A stretch of 64,000 nucleotides of DNA from Botryotinia globosa (Eukaryota; Ascomycota; Leotiomycetes; Helotiales; Sclerotiniaceae), in assembly GCA_014898425.1 (NCBI GenBank), contig RCSZ01000005.1, forward strand, positions 310,001 through 374,000, in the 5' to 3' direction. Below are positions 22,946 through 36,204 of the stretch, piece after piece; within the stretch, counting starts at the first letter, position 1, and each line of letters opens with the position of its first letter. A program made the translations under genes and the position numbers. The notes under the pieces are model-generated. The model had not been told where the DNA came from and made no database searches. It saw only the letters and a list, made by a program, of their open reading frames with translations.

Positions 22946-25525
22946 TTAAGGCAAACTAAGGAAGAGCTCCAACAACTTTGGATAATTAGGTGTTCCAAGC
23001 CCAGTAACAGGATCCCATCTGCAGCACCATTATGTTAGCAAGATGCTCACCAGCAATCATTCCCCAAGAAGAGGGAACATACCCAGACACAGCACTAAAC
23101 CCAGCAGTACCACAGTTAGGATTACTTCCATTGGTGATATCATTCAACACATGAGGATTTGCATATAGAACCGGATTAATAAATCCTACAGTGGACTTTC
23201 CGACAGCGAGTCGTTCCTCGTTGATCTACGATTGGTAAGAATATGTAAGTTGAGTGAAAGGATAGAAAAATAGAAATTCACATACCAAGTTAATGACAGA
23301 AGAGAAAATGGGTGTGCCTAGAAGGTTTTAGTAAGAACCACAAGAGGATATTTGGATCGAACAAGACATACTTGCACTGGTACCCCCATTCAAAGTGAAG
23401 TTTCCTCCGAGGAATGTTGCAATGTTGTCTCCATTTGCAGAAACGTCTGGAATACCTCTTCCAGCACGATTGTAAACTCCGCCATTAGCCCCTATACTAA
23501 TATTGCTACCGGAGCTGGCTTCATAGTATGGATAAGAAGGGTTATGATTCTTGAAATATCTGTAACGGCCTGTCAGAATAGAGTTTTATTATCGTAAAGG
23601 GGGAAAATACGATGCCACAGCCTCTTTTTGGTAAGAGGGAATTCCATAGACATTACTAAATCCTCCCCCAGAAGAGTATGCATCTCTATATGGTTGGCCT
23701 TTGAGATCGTTGGCGGCACTTTCGGACTCGAAAACTGTATGACCAGGGTAAACTTTCGTGGCACCAACTGCTGTGACGTATGGGCAACTATCAAGCTTTA
23801 GTCTCAAACCATACGCTGATTATTGAAAGAATTCCGATTGTGAATACTGAAGATACGTACTTGACAGGAAATTGAGGATTAAAAATTGTTGAATCCGAAC
23901 CCAAACATCCACTTTTTGAAGCATCACCAGGAACTCCACCAACACCGAAATCTCCTGAAGAATATAGGAATGTGTGTCCCTGAAGTCCAAGTTTCATGTA
24001 CCTATCTTAATGTAAGTATCTCATCACTCAATGTATGATAAGTTTATTTACTCATTGCATTGTCTCTTCTGATAGTATTCAGGAAGATCTATTTCTGCTT
24101 CGCCATAGGACGTTGAGACTACATTTGTGGGCTTGTAGACACCACACATTAGTTTTCCCTTGTATCCATCAGCGGCAGAATCCGGATAGATAGGGTCAAG
24201 AACAGGGTCATTGCCAGTTTCCCCATAGGCTGAGTATGTGCAGTATGACTGAAAAGATCGTCAGTAACACATCTTGAAGTTGAGGAATAAGGAAACATAC
24301 CCCATCAATAGCGTCGAGAAATACATTGAATGCGCCCATAGTGGGGTTCTCGGTGGAGTAGTTAATATCATCCGTTTGATAGAGTACCAGTTTTTGAGGA
24401 TATAATAAAGGATATGCCAATTCAAAATCTAAAAGACTTTCTCCACCTCCGTCCTCAACAGAGACTGGAGCCACGGCACCATCCACAAAATTAGGGATTG
24501 GATGTGTCCCCTTGGGAATATATGGAGTGTAATTGGCAAAGAATAAATCCAAGTCTTCTTGATCATAAACGTCTCCTTCTTCCCAAATACCCATTGCGTT
24601 GTTGGGGTTCGCTTTGCTGGCAAGAGGTATACGATAGAGGGCTCTGATACATTCTGGGGTGATAACCTCATCACAGGTCGCCAATGAACTCGAATTGTGG
24701 TGTGAATAGCTTCCGGATGAACTTTTTGGTCGTCGTAAGGGTTCATGGTCTTTACCTTTACTTCCACCAAGAATGCTACGTTTTGAGGCTGATTTCTTCT
24801 TCGTGGAGATTAATTTAACACCGGGAGTAATGTAATCCACGTGTGGTTGAACATGAGCTGGAAGGTGGTATCTATGGGGCTTTGTTTAGCAAGTTTCACG
24901 AGTAGGTTTCAATGCTGATTGCTGTTGTGTACGAATCAATGAAAATGGTGTCTCACTCATCACATGCAGCAGCTATCTCGTCAGTTGAAGAATGCTCATA
25001 TGTATAGTACTGAGCATTGAGTAAATTCTCCAGTTCGCTCGTGGTCGCATCGAATGCATACCATCCCTTTGTATCGGAGTGAACAATTCGACTAGCGGCA
25101 ATTCCTGAGTCGACTAGCCAATCTCGTACAGTATTGATTGTCTCCTCTGAAGGGGCAAACATTTCATGTACCTGCTCAGCCGTCCAATGCTTTCCATAAT
25201 TTGAGGATTTTGGGTGCGAACTTTCAAGTAATCAGCATAATAGAGGGACGAAAGATATAACCCTCATATCCATTCCACCGTGAACTACTTACACATCCAT
25301 AAGAAAGTCATGTCCCTTCTCGAGGTTACCCTGGGATAAACCAATACGCACGGGAAGTAAAGTCGTGCTCGCAATCCGGTCACGTTTCACCCATTGTGTA
25401 TGAGGTGTATTTCGCTTCTCATGGGAAACAAATGAACGAGTGGAAAGAATGTCAGAGGTCGGAAGAACAGCAGCAATAATTCCAGGAACCGATAATGCAA
25501 TTGAGGCAAAATGATGGAAATGCAT
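22946..25525 (-). CDS. Sedolisin (S53) tripeptidyl-peptidase-like protease, ten exons
   Basis: Minus-strand exons 25525-25293, 25220-24957, 24871-24301, 24248-24052, 24001-23861, 23787-23611, 23559-23372, 23317-23286, 23225-23083 and 23018-22946 keep frame throughout and give 672 residues. A signal peptide (MHFHHFASIALSVPG..) precedes a prodomain (SHPKSSNYGKHWTAEQV, residues about 78-185). The catalytic region begins near CDEVITPECIRALY. Active-site residues are visible: E310 and D314 in GESLLDFELAY, oxyanion D439 in SSGDFGVGG, and nucleophile S589 in GGTSAS. The SGGGFSN and GWDPVTGLGTPNY motifs are intact. Family members are acid-active secreted proteases or tripeptidyl peptidases. The Ser/His-rich insert between prodomain and catalytic domain is longer than usual. 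The upstream in-frame ATG at 25567 is less likely than 25525. Confidence 0.93.
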
Positions 25526-26399
25526 TTTGATTGAACGAACGAACAAACGGGCAAACGAGCTTGGCAAGTATCAGGGGCAACACCTACAGACAAAAGCTTA
25601 TGTACTTTTTGAAGCTCTTGTGAAGATACGAGGGGCATTGCCCAAACGATGGACAGGTACTACGAACCCTGCAACACTTGTTGTCAATCCGGAAGGTAAC
25701 TTGACATAATCAACGCTGGTACCATGCAGTACTTATGTATCATGCTGAATTAGGAAGTTATCTCAAGTTCCTGACCATCTTGCATCATTGAATCAAACTT
25801 TGATTAAGCAGATTCAGTTTCATTCGCTCCTACACGCTATCAATAGATAACGGTATTTTCGTGGTAATTACCACAAGATTGTTCGGGATACAGTAGATCA
25901 TCACCTGGATGAAAGAAACTCGTGTTACCGGCGCCATTCAACTGCAATTTCGAGCGTCAAAAGGTTGTGTTGTGTTCATCTGTCGGTCAATATCCATATG
26001 AAATGGCGGTGGATATTGACTATATGCCAACCATGCTTGACTGCCGCTCAACGCGGTGCCTCGGATTTCTTTGAAATTTTAATAGCAAGAACTTGGTACC
26101 TAATTTTTGAAGATGGGTTGAAAATATTTGTAACGACAAAAACAGTCAACATTGATGAAGCTCAGCAATTAATGAATGTGAACGGCGATGGTGAGGTCTT
26201 CTCGTCATCATTAAAACGAGTGAGTGATGATGGTTAAAAGGCCCACCCACCATGATGCAATCATGGTGATGTAAGGGTATTACGGTGTACCTCAACTACT
26301 TTCAGTGCAGAATTACATCAATTCCCCCACCATAGCAAAATAGTACTGGGTGAGTAAACATTGAGAAAATAAAAATACAATTATCGCAACAACGACGAG
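25526..26399. other. Divergent promoter region, sedolisin / Rqc2
   Basis: About 870 bp separate the two divergent start codons. No gene is recognised; the 25965-26237 plus frame has no domain features. Confidence 0.5.
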
Positions 26400-29300
26400 A
26401 TGAAGCAAAGATTTTCTTCTATCGACGTGAAGGTGAGTCAAATAATAAAGCTTTAATAGGCGTTCTTCGTTTGGTAATACCTTCTAACTTTCTCAGGTCA
26501 TCGCCCATGAACTTTCCAACGCATTGGTTACTTTGCGCGTTTCCAATATCTACGACTTGTCGTCGAAGATTTTCTTGATAAAATTTGCGAAACCAGACAA
26601 CAAACAGCAGATTCTCATAGATTCTGGCTTTCGATGTCATCTCACCGATTTCTCTCGAGCGACTGCAGCTGCTCCTAGTGTATTTGTGCAAAGATTGAGG
26701 AAATACCTTAAGACAAGACGAGTAACCCAAGTCTCTCAAATTGGAACAGATCGCATAATCGAATTTCAATTCAGTGATGGACAATACAGGTTATATTTGG
26801 AGTTCTATGCGGGAGGCAATATTATTCTCACGGACAAGGACTTGAACATCCTAACCTTACTTCGAGTGGTCGACCCGGGAGAGGCTCAAGAAGAATTACG
26901 AGTTGGACTCAAATACTCTTTGGACAATCGCCAGAACTATGGAGGAATACCTGATTTGACGAAAGAACGGCTCCAAGAAGCTTTACAAAAAGGGGTGGAT
27001 AAGGGAGAGGATGACTCTGGAAAGAAGAAGAAGAAGCCTGGAGATGCATTACGAAAGGCATTAGCTGTGTCCATCACAGAATTTCCACCCATGCTAGTGG
27101 ACCATGCAATGCGCATCACAAATTTCAATTCCTCTCTAAAACCGGCCGAAGTTTTGCAAAGTGAAGATCTCTTGGACCATTTGATGAAATCACTTCAAGA
27201 AGCTCAACGAGTTGTTCAAGAGATAACTAGTTCCGAGACTGCAAAGGGTTACATTGTAGCGAAGAAGAAGGACCCTCAGACTTCATCGGATGAAAATCAG
27301 ACTGATGTTCGAAAAGGTTTACTTTATGATGATTTTCATCCATTTAAACCAAAGCAATTCCAGGACGATCCTTCATTGGTCTTTTTAGAGTTCGAAGGTT
27401 TCAACAAAACTGTTGATGAGTTCTTCTCTTCAATTGAGGGACAAAAACTGGAATCAAAGCTTGAAGAGAGAGAAAAGCAAGCCCAAAAGAAAATTCAGGC
27501 GGCACGAAATGAACAGGCCAAACGTTTAGGCGGATTACAAGAAATTCAAGCACTGAATGAACGTAAAGCCGGTGCTTTACAGGCTAATGTTGAGCGGGTT
27601 CAAGAAGTAACAGATGCTGTCAATGGCTTGATCGCGCAAGGCATGGATTGGTTTGAAATTGGACGCCTAATCGAAAGGGAACAAAAGTTCGATAATCCGG
27701 TAGCTTCGATGATTAAACTTCCCCTGAAATTGGAAGAGAATACAGTAACAATTTTGCTGAATGAGGAGGCGTTTGACGAAGATGAAGATTCTACCTACGA
27801 AACTGACAGTGACGTCTCCGAAAGTGAAGATGAAGACAATACCGTCAAGACCAATAAGAAGAAGGAAAAGGTTGCAGATACCCGGATTCCTATTGATATT
27901 GATCTTGCACTGTCACCATGGGCCAATGCGCGCAATTACTTTGATCAAAAACGTTCAGCAGCATCAAAAGAGGACAAAACCCTGCAATCATCTTCTAAGG
28001 CGTTGAAGAGTACTGAAGCGAAAATAGCTCAGGATCTAAAAAAGGGCTTGAAGCAAGAGAAGGCGATTTTACGACCTGTACGAAAACAGATGTGGTTCGA
28101 GAAATTCATTTGGTTTATTTCTAGTGATGGATATCTAGTACTTGCAGGGAAGGATGCACAACAAAGTGAAATTCTTTATAAGAGATATCTCAAGAAAGGG
28201 GATATATACTTGCATGCAGATATACGAGGTGCAGCATCTGTCATTGTTAGAAACAATCCAAAAACACCGGATGCCCCAATTCCTCCACAAACTCTAAGCC
28301 AAGCAGGAACATTGGTAGTTGTTACATCAAGTGCTTGGGATTCTAAAGCTGGTATGTCTGCTTGGTGGGTGACTGCAGATCAAGTATCAAAATCTGCCCC
28401 TACTGGCGAATTTCTTCCCGCTGGTAGCTTCAATACTCATGGGAAGAAGAATTTCTTACCTCCTGCTCAGCTACTCCTTGGTTTTGGAGTCCTTTTCCAA
28501 ATCAGTGATGAGAGTAAAGCTAGACATGTCAAACATCGACTTCAAGATGATTCGCCGTCAGGTGACACAACCACAGATGCTCCTCCGGCAGGTGATTCAC
28601 TTCTTGACGTTGAAGGTTTCGGGGATGAATTGAATCAATCTGATGAGGATGAGCCAACTGCCACCAAAGAAGTTGAGGCTGATCATCATGATGTGGATGA
28701 TTCGGACGATGAAGATGCCGGTTCGAAGCCTAACCCTCTACAGGGTGAAACAGAACAACCTGATGAAGTCGCCACACAGGAGAAGCTTGAGAATCTTCAA
28801 ATCGACAATAAGAAGCCCCAGCCATCGGAATCTGAAGCACAAGTAGAGGAATCAGACGAAGATTCGGTCGAGGAGTCAGAATCACAGCCTATCACCACTG
28901 GTAAAAAAGCAACACCCGTTCAAACCCCACCAAAAAAGGGTCCTGCACCAGCTAAGCGAGGCAAAAAAGGAAAGGCCAAGAAAATTGCACAGAAATACAA
29001 AGACCAAGATGAAGAAGATCGTATCGCTGCTCAAGAAATCATTGGAGCTGCAGCCGGTCAAGAGAAAGCAGAAGCAGAAGCTAAAGCTAAAGCAGCTCGA
29101 GAGGCCGAATTGGCATTCCAAAAGGAACGTCGAAGAGCTCAACATCAACGTACGCAAAAGGAAACCGCCGAGCATGAAGAGATGCGCAAATTGATGCTTG
29201 AAGATGGTATCGATACTCATGAAGATAATGAGATTGAAACCATGACATCCCTCGATTCCTTCGTCGGCCTTCCATTACCGGGTGATGAAATCCTCGAGGC

Positions 29301-29646
29301 GATACCGGTTTGTGCACCATGGGCTGCGATGGGAAAATATAAATACAAAGCCAAGATTCAACCGGGCGCGCAGAAGAAAGGTAAAGCGGTGAGAGAAATT
29401 CTCGGAAAGTGGATGGCGGCGAGTACGGCGAAGGGTGTCCTCGATGAATCGAGTATGGATGTGGAAAGAATCTGGCCGAGGGAAATGGATTTGATCAAGG
29501 GGTGGAAACCGGAGGAAACGACGAATGTTGTGCCGGTGGGGAAGGTGAGGGTTATGATGGGAGGGGGCTCCGCAGCTGCAAAGGCAAAGGGGGATAAGGG
29601 GAAGAGTAGTGGGGGGAGAGGCGGGAGGGGAAGTAAGAAGAAGTAG
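26400..29646 (+). CDS. Rqc2/NEMF/Tae2 ribosome quality control factor
   Basis: Exon 26400-26432 (MKQRFSSIDVK) splices at GTGAGT to 26497-29646, giving 1060 residues, close to yeast Rqc2 and human NEMF. The first residues reproduce the family start (MKxRFSxxDVxxxxxEL). Order: NFACT-N plus helix-hairpin-helix (about 1-500, with a charged coiled coil near 330-390), NFACT-R (about 540-660, MWFEKFIWFISSDGYLVLAG followed by DAQQ and IYLHADIRGA), an acidic Ser/Glu/Asp-rich linker with Lys blocks, and NFACT-C (about 920-1030, PVCAPW, KYKAKIQPG). It binds 60S-nascent chain-tRNA complexes, recruits the Ltn1 ligase and directs C-terminal tailing of stalled peptides. The C-terminus is Gly/Lys-rich. Confidence 0.96.
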
Positions 29647-30280
29647 GCTGGTGTAGATACCTGTGCAAGGAAGTGTATTATGAACAGTCTCTTTTGGAGC
29701 GGTGCTGGATTTGATGAGTGTAGTAAAAAGTGATAGATCATACATAGCAAAGATACCTACCTGTAGAAAATATCACAAAGTCTCTCACTTATTGTTGGAT
29801 CGACTTAGTAAGGTGTGTATACACATAAAGCATATAGGGTTAGAACGTGACATCTTGGGTCACGTTCTTGGTCACGTGTTCCAATACTTATTTTATTCAC
29901 TTACCTAGGTACACCCCCTCACCCCACTCACTTCCTCAAATACAAATCAAAAGCAAAAGTTCAAGAATAGAATATCTTATATTATATCAAATCAAGCTGT
30001 TCCAAGCCATCCCAAGCTACATAGGTATCTATCTATCTATTTATTTATCCACCCACCCACCCACCCATCTATCTTATCATCATCATCATCATCATCATCA
30101 TTACCATCTCCCCCCAAAAAATGCCACGCTCCGTTAATGCACACAAACTCGCACGCTCACTTTCCACTTCTCCTATCCTGATATCGAGCTTCCTCAGATC
30201 CAGCCAGCCAGTAGCAAATCCATACATGTCCATAGCCATTAAAAAGTATTCCCATCTATATACTACAAGATTGCACTTTC
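29647..30280. other. Intergenic between convergent genes
   Basis: Low-complexity C/T-rich and (cat)n sequence near 30040-30110 sits between the 3' ends of Rqc2 and the DUF8035-type gene. No gene is recognised. Confidence 0.5.
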
Positions 30281-33200
30281 TTACACACATCTCTTTGCTA
30301 TCATTGTTTGATTGATGACTCCACCACCCTCCATTGCTATATTTTCCTTTCCGTTCCTATTCATTCCCATTGCCGTAACCCTCTGAAACCAAAATTCTAT
30401 TCATTGAGATCAAAAATTCAAATGTCGTGACAACATACCGCTCTGTGAACGCTGCCAACATGCTTGTTAATAGCGCTTTGCTTCATTCACTTCATCATTC
30501 CATCATCTCCCAACCTCAACCCTATCTCTCTCGCCTAGTCCACCACTCACCTGTGCATCATCACCAAAAATAGGTCTCTTGTTAGAACCAGGAGGAGCCT
30601 GTTCCAACATTCTTGGCCTATCATCTTCATAAGATTCAGAAGAATCAGACTCGCTGTATTGATGACGACTTCTGCCATGCTCTTCTCGTTTACGATTACG
30701 TCTCTCGCGGGCTTCACGTTTTGCGCGGCGACGTTCACGGGCTGCCTCTTCTTCTCTTTCTTCTCTAGCGGCTAGAAAAGTGGTCAGCTATTTGATCAAT
30801 CTGTCCATTGACGGAGTGAAACATACCTCGGATTTGTTGAGTGGCAGTGGCGTAAGCTTGAATTTCTTCGCGACTCAACACTCTAAGCACAATTACGAAA
30901 TCATCCCGAGCTTCGAATCGCTCTTTTCCAACCTCTAGAGCGGCAGGGTTTACCAATTTTCTGGCAATCTTGGTCCAACGTGCATCAGGAGGGACACCAT
31001 CCTTCTTGGCATCTTTCAAAGGAGCGACACCTTCACGAATTGGAGAAGGATCCTCAGGAAATTTCTCACGTGGTTGACGTAAAATACCCTTAATGGCAGG
31101 CTTCTCAGGCTTCTCTTCAACCTTCTCTCTTGGTGGTGAAACAACTCGTGCTTGTTTGGTTTCACTTGTGGTGGGTGCTGATGATTCACGGCGACCTCGT
31201 TCTTCACGGTTGAGTTCGGCTCTTAATTCAGCGACCTCACTCATATCTTTGGTGATAGACTTTCTGCCAAGTGGCTTGTTGGGTGGGGCTAGTGTAGGCT
31301 CCTGGGCAGATTGTTTAGGTGCTAGTACTGGCACAGGCTCTTTATCAGCAGGTGCATCTTGATCGGCCAATGCAGCTTTCAATGCTTTCAAATCCATGGT
31401 ATCTCTTGGATTGAATGGTGCAGCCGCAGCCCCAGAGATACGTCTAGGTCTGCGATGACGGTTTGTTGCTTCATCTGACGTGTCTGAATTGTTATCATTG
31501 GTAGCACCAGTTGTTGCCGCGTCGCTACGAGGACGATCATCTGGTGAGGATAATCTTTCCTTGGGATTGCGACCACTCAAGTCAACAAAGTCGCTATCTG
31601 GAGAACGTCCGTCTCTGTCATCTCTAGCAACATCACGTGAAGCGGGTGGCATTTCTTCTCGGCTTCTTTCCTTCCTCGAATCAGGTACATCATCATCTTC
31701 GCGGCGGCGAGGAGGCAATGGTGGTGTGACTTCACCTCTGTCTCTGTGATGTCTCTCCTTCGGTTCTCTGCCGACAGATTCAGCAGAATCTCTCTCGTTG
31801 CGGTGACTTCTTTCCCTTCTCTCCTTGCGATCTGGTCGATCAGACTCGGAGGAATCCCGGGAGTCAGTGTGACGACGTTCATTTGAAACATCCACCATCT
31901 CTTTGTCGCCGCGCTCACGTCTCCTGCGTGAATCATCCCCATAATCCTTACGTCTTCTTTCATCATCTCTATCGTCACGATCATCAGGCTTCATGGTATT
32001 TGCCATGGCTCCAAGACCAAGGGCAGCAGAGGCTATGCTAAGTCCCGTTGCAAGCTTCTCGTGTGTGCTAGACTTTTTCTCGCGTCGATCGTCTTCACGT
32101 TCATTTCTTGGAGATCTGTCGTGTCTATCGGACCGTTCATGTTTCTCGACTCTCTCCGGTCTCTCTGCTCTACTAGCCGGTCTTTCTGATCTCTCAGCAC
32201 GACTAGCAGGCCTTTCTTGTCTTTCTGTTCTCTCAGGGCGCAGTCCAAAGCCACGCTGTTCAACAGAATCATCATATCTCTCCTGCCGGTGATGTGGTTT
32301 TCGTTCTCGCATTTCTTCCTCCCTTGGGCTATAGTATTCATCTCTAGGGACATGCCTGGTGCTATCTCTATCTTGGTACATGGAAACAGGTCGCCTGGTC
32401 GAAGTTCGTCGTTGAGGTCCATCACTCTCATAGCCTGCGGGTGGATCCATACGAACTGGGCGTTGGATTGGTTCAATAGGTGTGACATGGGGAACGGGAA
32501 TCCTGGCGGAAGCTGGTTGAGGGTCCCATGTTTGAATTCGGTCAAAACCACGTGTAGATGGGGGTGGGCCGCGCTCTCGGGTATCATAAGATCTTGGAGA
32601 TTGAACAGCTTCCCCAAATCCGAGAGGGTTGGTCAGGCTAGCACTAGCAGGTCTAGTTCTACTGTCGATACTATCCCTACGCGTATGCCGTGGATGACTG
32701 TTGTTCAAATCATACGTAACCAAATCTTTGGGATTTGTGTAGCCATAACCATCCTCCCCGTAATCGTCTGCAACTGTATCTGGATGTCGCACTAGATTTG
32801 CTGTGTATACTGGCCCACGAGGTTTGGTAGTAGTGGTTGTGGTTGTAGCGTATGATGGAGTAGTTGCTGGAGTCGAGTACGATGCAGTGATCGGAGTAGG
32901 TATGTATGATGAGGCGGTTGATGGGGTAGGAATATAACCAGGGATATCTCTGCTACTAGGAATGCCAATTCGAAGATGGCTCGGCTCTCTGTGCCCGTGG
33001 GAGTCTCTAGAGGATCTGTTCATGTCGGCATTATCCAAAGAAGCATATCTGCTGTGGTGATGAGAACCTCGAGATGAAGCTGGAATTGTGTAATATTCGT
33101 CCTGGCTAGCGCGATATGGATTCTTGATGGATGGACTGGCAGGTCTCACAACCGAAGTATGAACCACCGTTGGGTGCTTTGGAATTGATGTGAATACGGT

Positions 33201-33482
33201 ATGTGCGTTGGGTCGAGAATCAACCGTGTTGCTGCGAGTGCGGCTGGCAGTGCGATGGTCAGGTTTGACTTTGTATGTTGTTGTAGTAATGGGAACGTGA
33301 GCAGAATTGAAGCTTGAGCTGCTGCTTCGAGGGTTTTCGTGTCGGGATAAGGGTACGACATGATGATGGGTGTGTGATCCCGAAGAATGATTATTGTATG
33401 ACAAATCGACTGGGAGACTTGCTCGCGCAGGATTGTAGGTTGGTGACCTTGGTCGTGTGTGTCTGCTGTATCGGTCACTCAT
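30281..33482 (-). CDS. Arg/Ser-rich DUF8035-type fungal protein
   Basis: Exon 1 runs 33482-30827 and exon 2 runs 30771-30551. Exon 2 ends at a strong GTGAGT donor. A phase-matching acceptor at 30383 opens a last exon 30382-30281, for about 992 residues. If that last intron is not used, the frame stops at 30503, so the C-terminus is uncertain. The protein is mostly disordered: Ser/Thr/Pro/Tyr-rich first third, then dense Arg/Glu/Asp repeats (residues about 390-680, many ERxx/RPERxE units). A compact conserved block (PPDARWTKIARKLVNPAALE, then RDDFVIVLRVLSREEI) resembles the fungal DUF8035 domain, and an Arg-rich helix (EEREEEAARERRRAKREARE) follows. The second ATG (33482, MSDRYSRH) is preferred over 33503. 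Function unknown; charged low-complexity proteins of this kind are often nuclear or cytoskeletal scaffolds. Confidence 0.82.
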
Positions 33483-36204
33483 CTTGAGTATGTTTGTATT
33501 CAAAATATTATGATGGGGTGTAGTTGTTTAACTTTTGGATTATTTGAAGAGTCGACGTCTGTAGCGAATGATGAGAGGAGAGAGTGAAGGAATGATGACT
33601 CGAACTTCGCCGCAATGCAATTTTGGACTCGATCTCGATATTGTCAGCTTTTTTTGTGGAAAGTTTTAGTCTAGCGAAAATGCGAGAGATCGTTAGCAAT
33701 CAAGTGACTATCAATGCCGTCGCCTGTCCAATTTTTCACGATACAGGATAAGAGTTGTACACAGGGCGGGATTGGTGGGTGACAAACAATAAAATCTTCA
33801 GTTAAAATGTCCGAACTCGAGTCTGCAGATACTTGGTACTGTAAGGCTACCAATAATCCAAGTGTCGACGGATGGTTGCAGGAATGGATCTCTGACTGCA
33901 GTAAAATTCTGAAATTCTGATGTTTTGCAGATAAGTGATTATGATTGCGATATTTGAGTGGGAGAATGAGAATGAGGTAACAGAGGCAATAATCACCCAA
34001 GTGGGAAGATATGGGGTAATCGGTCGTGAGCTGGAGATTTTAAGTCGAGGGGGGGGGGGGGCGTGAGAATGTGGTGTGGCAACGAAAGTGTTTTGCGTTG
34101 TTCTGAAAAAGATTAACCCCGCTGGGTGGGTGTGCAGTAAGACATGTGCGATTGGATTGAATTGGAAGATTGGGTCGACGTCGTACACACAAATATTAAT
34201 GGTTGCTACGAATGCAGGAGTGCAGGAGCAGAAGAAGATGAGAAGATGAGAAGATAATAAGCAAGAAGAGAAGGACGACGGGGGTGGTGGTGCTGGAAGA
34301 GAAAGAAAGAAAGTAAAGGGAGAGAGAGAGAGAGTGTGTGACTGGATTTGGATTTGGATTTCCGATTTCCAAGGTTCTGTTCTAAGTTTGCCTTCTTTTT
34401 TCCTTTATTGCCTTGGTTGGTATTTCTCCCATGTACTCGAGAGGCAAGAGATATACATGCGATACAATAGGTGGGAAAATGTATACATGTATGTATACTT
34501 TTCTTCTTCTTCTTTCTCGTCGTCGCTGTTGTCGTCGTCGTCGTAGGAAGTGTGGATTCTGTATGTGTGTGTGTATACTTCGTACGGACGGACAGAGTGT
34601 ACGCACGCACAGATGCAGAGATTACTAATTTACAAGATTCGCTGAACCCTTGACCATGACGTTTGGTACAGACGACGGAGGACACAGATGGAAAAAAAAA
34701 GAACCGAAAATGGACCCATGTCTTTTATATCCATGTTTATGTTACATATTATATATACTCCGTTCAATACAATATGTTATATATTATCTAGTACCTTTAT
34801 CATATATACAATACAATATGCTACATATTATATATACAATACAATATGTTACATATTTTATATACAATACAATATTTTATATATTATCTAGTACCTTTAT
34901 CATATACAATACAATATCTAGTACCTAGTACCCTTATTATCATTTAAAAATACAATCTACCATCTAGTACCTCCATCATACAAAAACAGAATACATTACC
35001 TAGTAAGCATCTCCTCTCTACCTAGTACCCAGCATCATCTCAACGTCCTTCCTGTCTCCCACGCCCACTTCATTCAAACTGCACTGCACTCAAATTGGAA
35101 AATATACCTCATGTCATATAGCTATATTTGGAACTGTGTCTCGCTTCAGACATCTTCTACTCTTCTACTACTCTCCTTCTCCTTCTCCTTCTCCTCCTCC
35201 TCCTCCTTCTCCCTCTTGCATCCCTTGTCTCTCTTTCAGTGCCAAGTAAAGTTTCTCATTTGATGCATTACCAAAATAACAGCTTCCTGTCTCTCTTCCC
35301 CCAACCTCTATGCACACCGAGGTACCATTCTGGTGATCAGGCACAAACACGCACCGAACCATGAAGATGTCAAATAGAGAGATTGGGAAAGCTATCACCC
35401 ATAGCTATAGCTCCTGACTTCCCGCCATCGATTGTCATTACCGTCCCGTCGCGCTCCAAGGGGTGTGTAATTTCATGCAGGCTCAGTTCATTGGGCTGCA
35501 GAAGATTCTCCACTCTCTGATGCCTTACGACTCACGAGCCATTGTTACGGCAGTGTACGCACAGCACAGCAAGCACAGCAAGCACAGTCTCAGGTCGAAG
35601 TCAGGTAGGAATCATTCCAGAATCCAGGATCCAGATAGCCTCGGAATTTTGAATCAAACGAGACTCCTGTTTCCTTTCACCGAGTACCTTTACACTGCAG
35701 GAACTATTCTTTGCATCTTTTTCTTGATGAGGCATGTTTTTCACGTTTTTGACCCTGATTTTATCTTTCCTTCCTTTCTTCCTCTCGTTACTCCGTACAA
35801 ATATCTACAGAGTAAAACATCAAATTTGTTCGATCCTCCCAGAACTGTACACATGACATCATTTCCTTTAATTTTCTTCCTCCTAATCAAATCAGATCAT
35901 ATCAAATCAAATTAAATTAGAAAAAAACCTAACATAGCTTATATATCCCCCATACCCTATATCAAAATATGTACGAGCTTTTCCAATCCCAAGGAGATCC
36001 CTAGAACTTCATATACGGAACGATCCATTCTATCCACTCTCAACGTTCGACGTTCTTCACCAGTGACCACAGAGACCGGCGCCAAAGCTAATAAACACGC
36101 CAGCCAATGCTTGTATGCCGAGTATAAGAGCTCTGATGTATAATCTTCGGTCCATCTTTATTCATTGTCCTGCTCGCCCAGTCACTGCCAGTCTGAGCCA
36201 GTTG
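33483..36204. other. Long low-complexity intergenic region
   Basis: It contains a G homopolymer near 34052, GA/CT-rich tracts (34200-34340), (tcg)n near 34520, a TA-rich minisatellite (34736-34930) and CTT repeats near 35165-35215. Frames up to 159 codons arise from these tracts. The 35463-35915 plus frame (150 codons) has two hydrophobic stretches but no domain or splice support. No gene is called. Confidence 0.5.
34736..34930 (+). repeat. AT-rich minisatellite (atacaatacaatat-type units)
   Basis: Repeated units combine atacaatacaatatgtt with ttatctagtacctttatc. At least four imperfect copies are arranged in tandem in the upstream region of the DUF8035-type gene. Confidence 0.65.

Noticed and set aside
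34206..34685. 159-codon minus-strand frame
   Set aside because: Built from Thr/Lys/Ser runs of microsatellite DNA upstream of another gene.
35463..35915. 150-codon plus-strand frame with hydrophobic stretches
   Set aside because: No start context, domain, introns or conserved composition. It overlaps C/T-rich low-complexity sequence.
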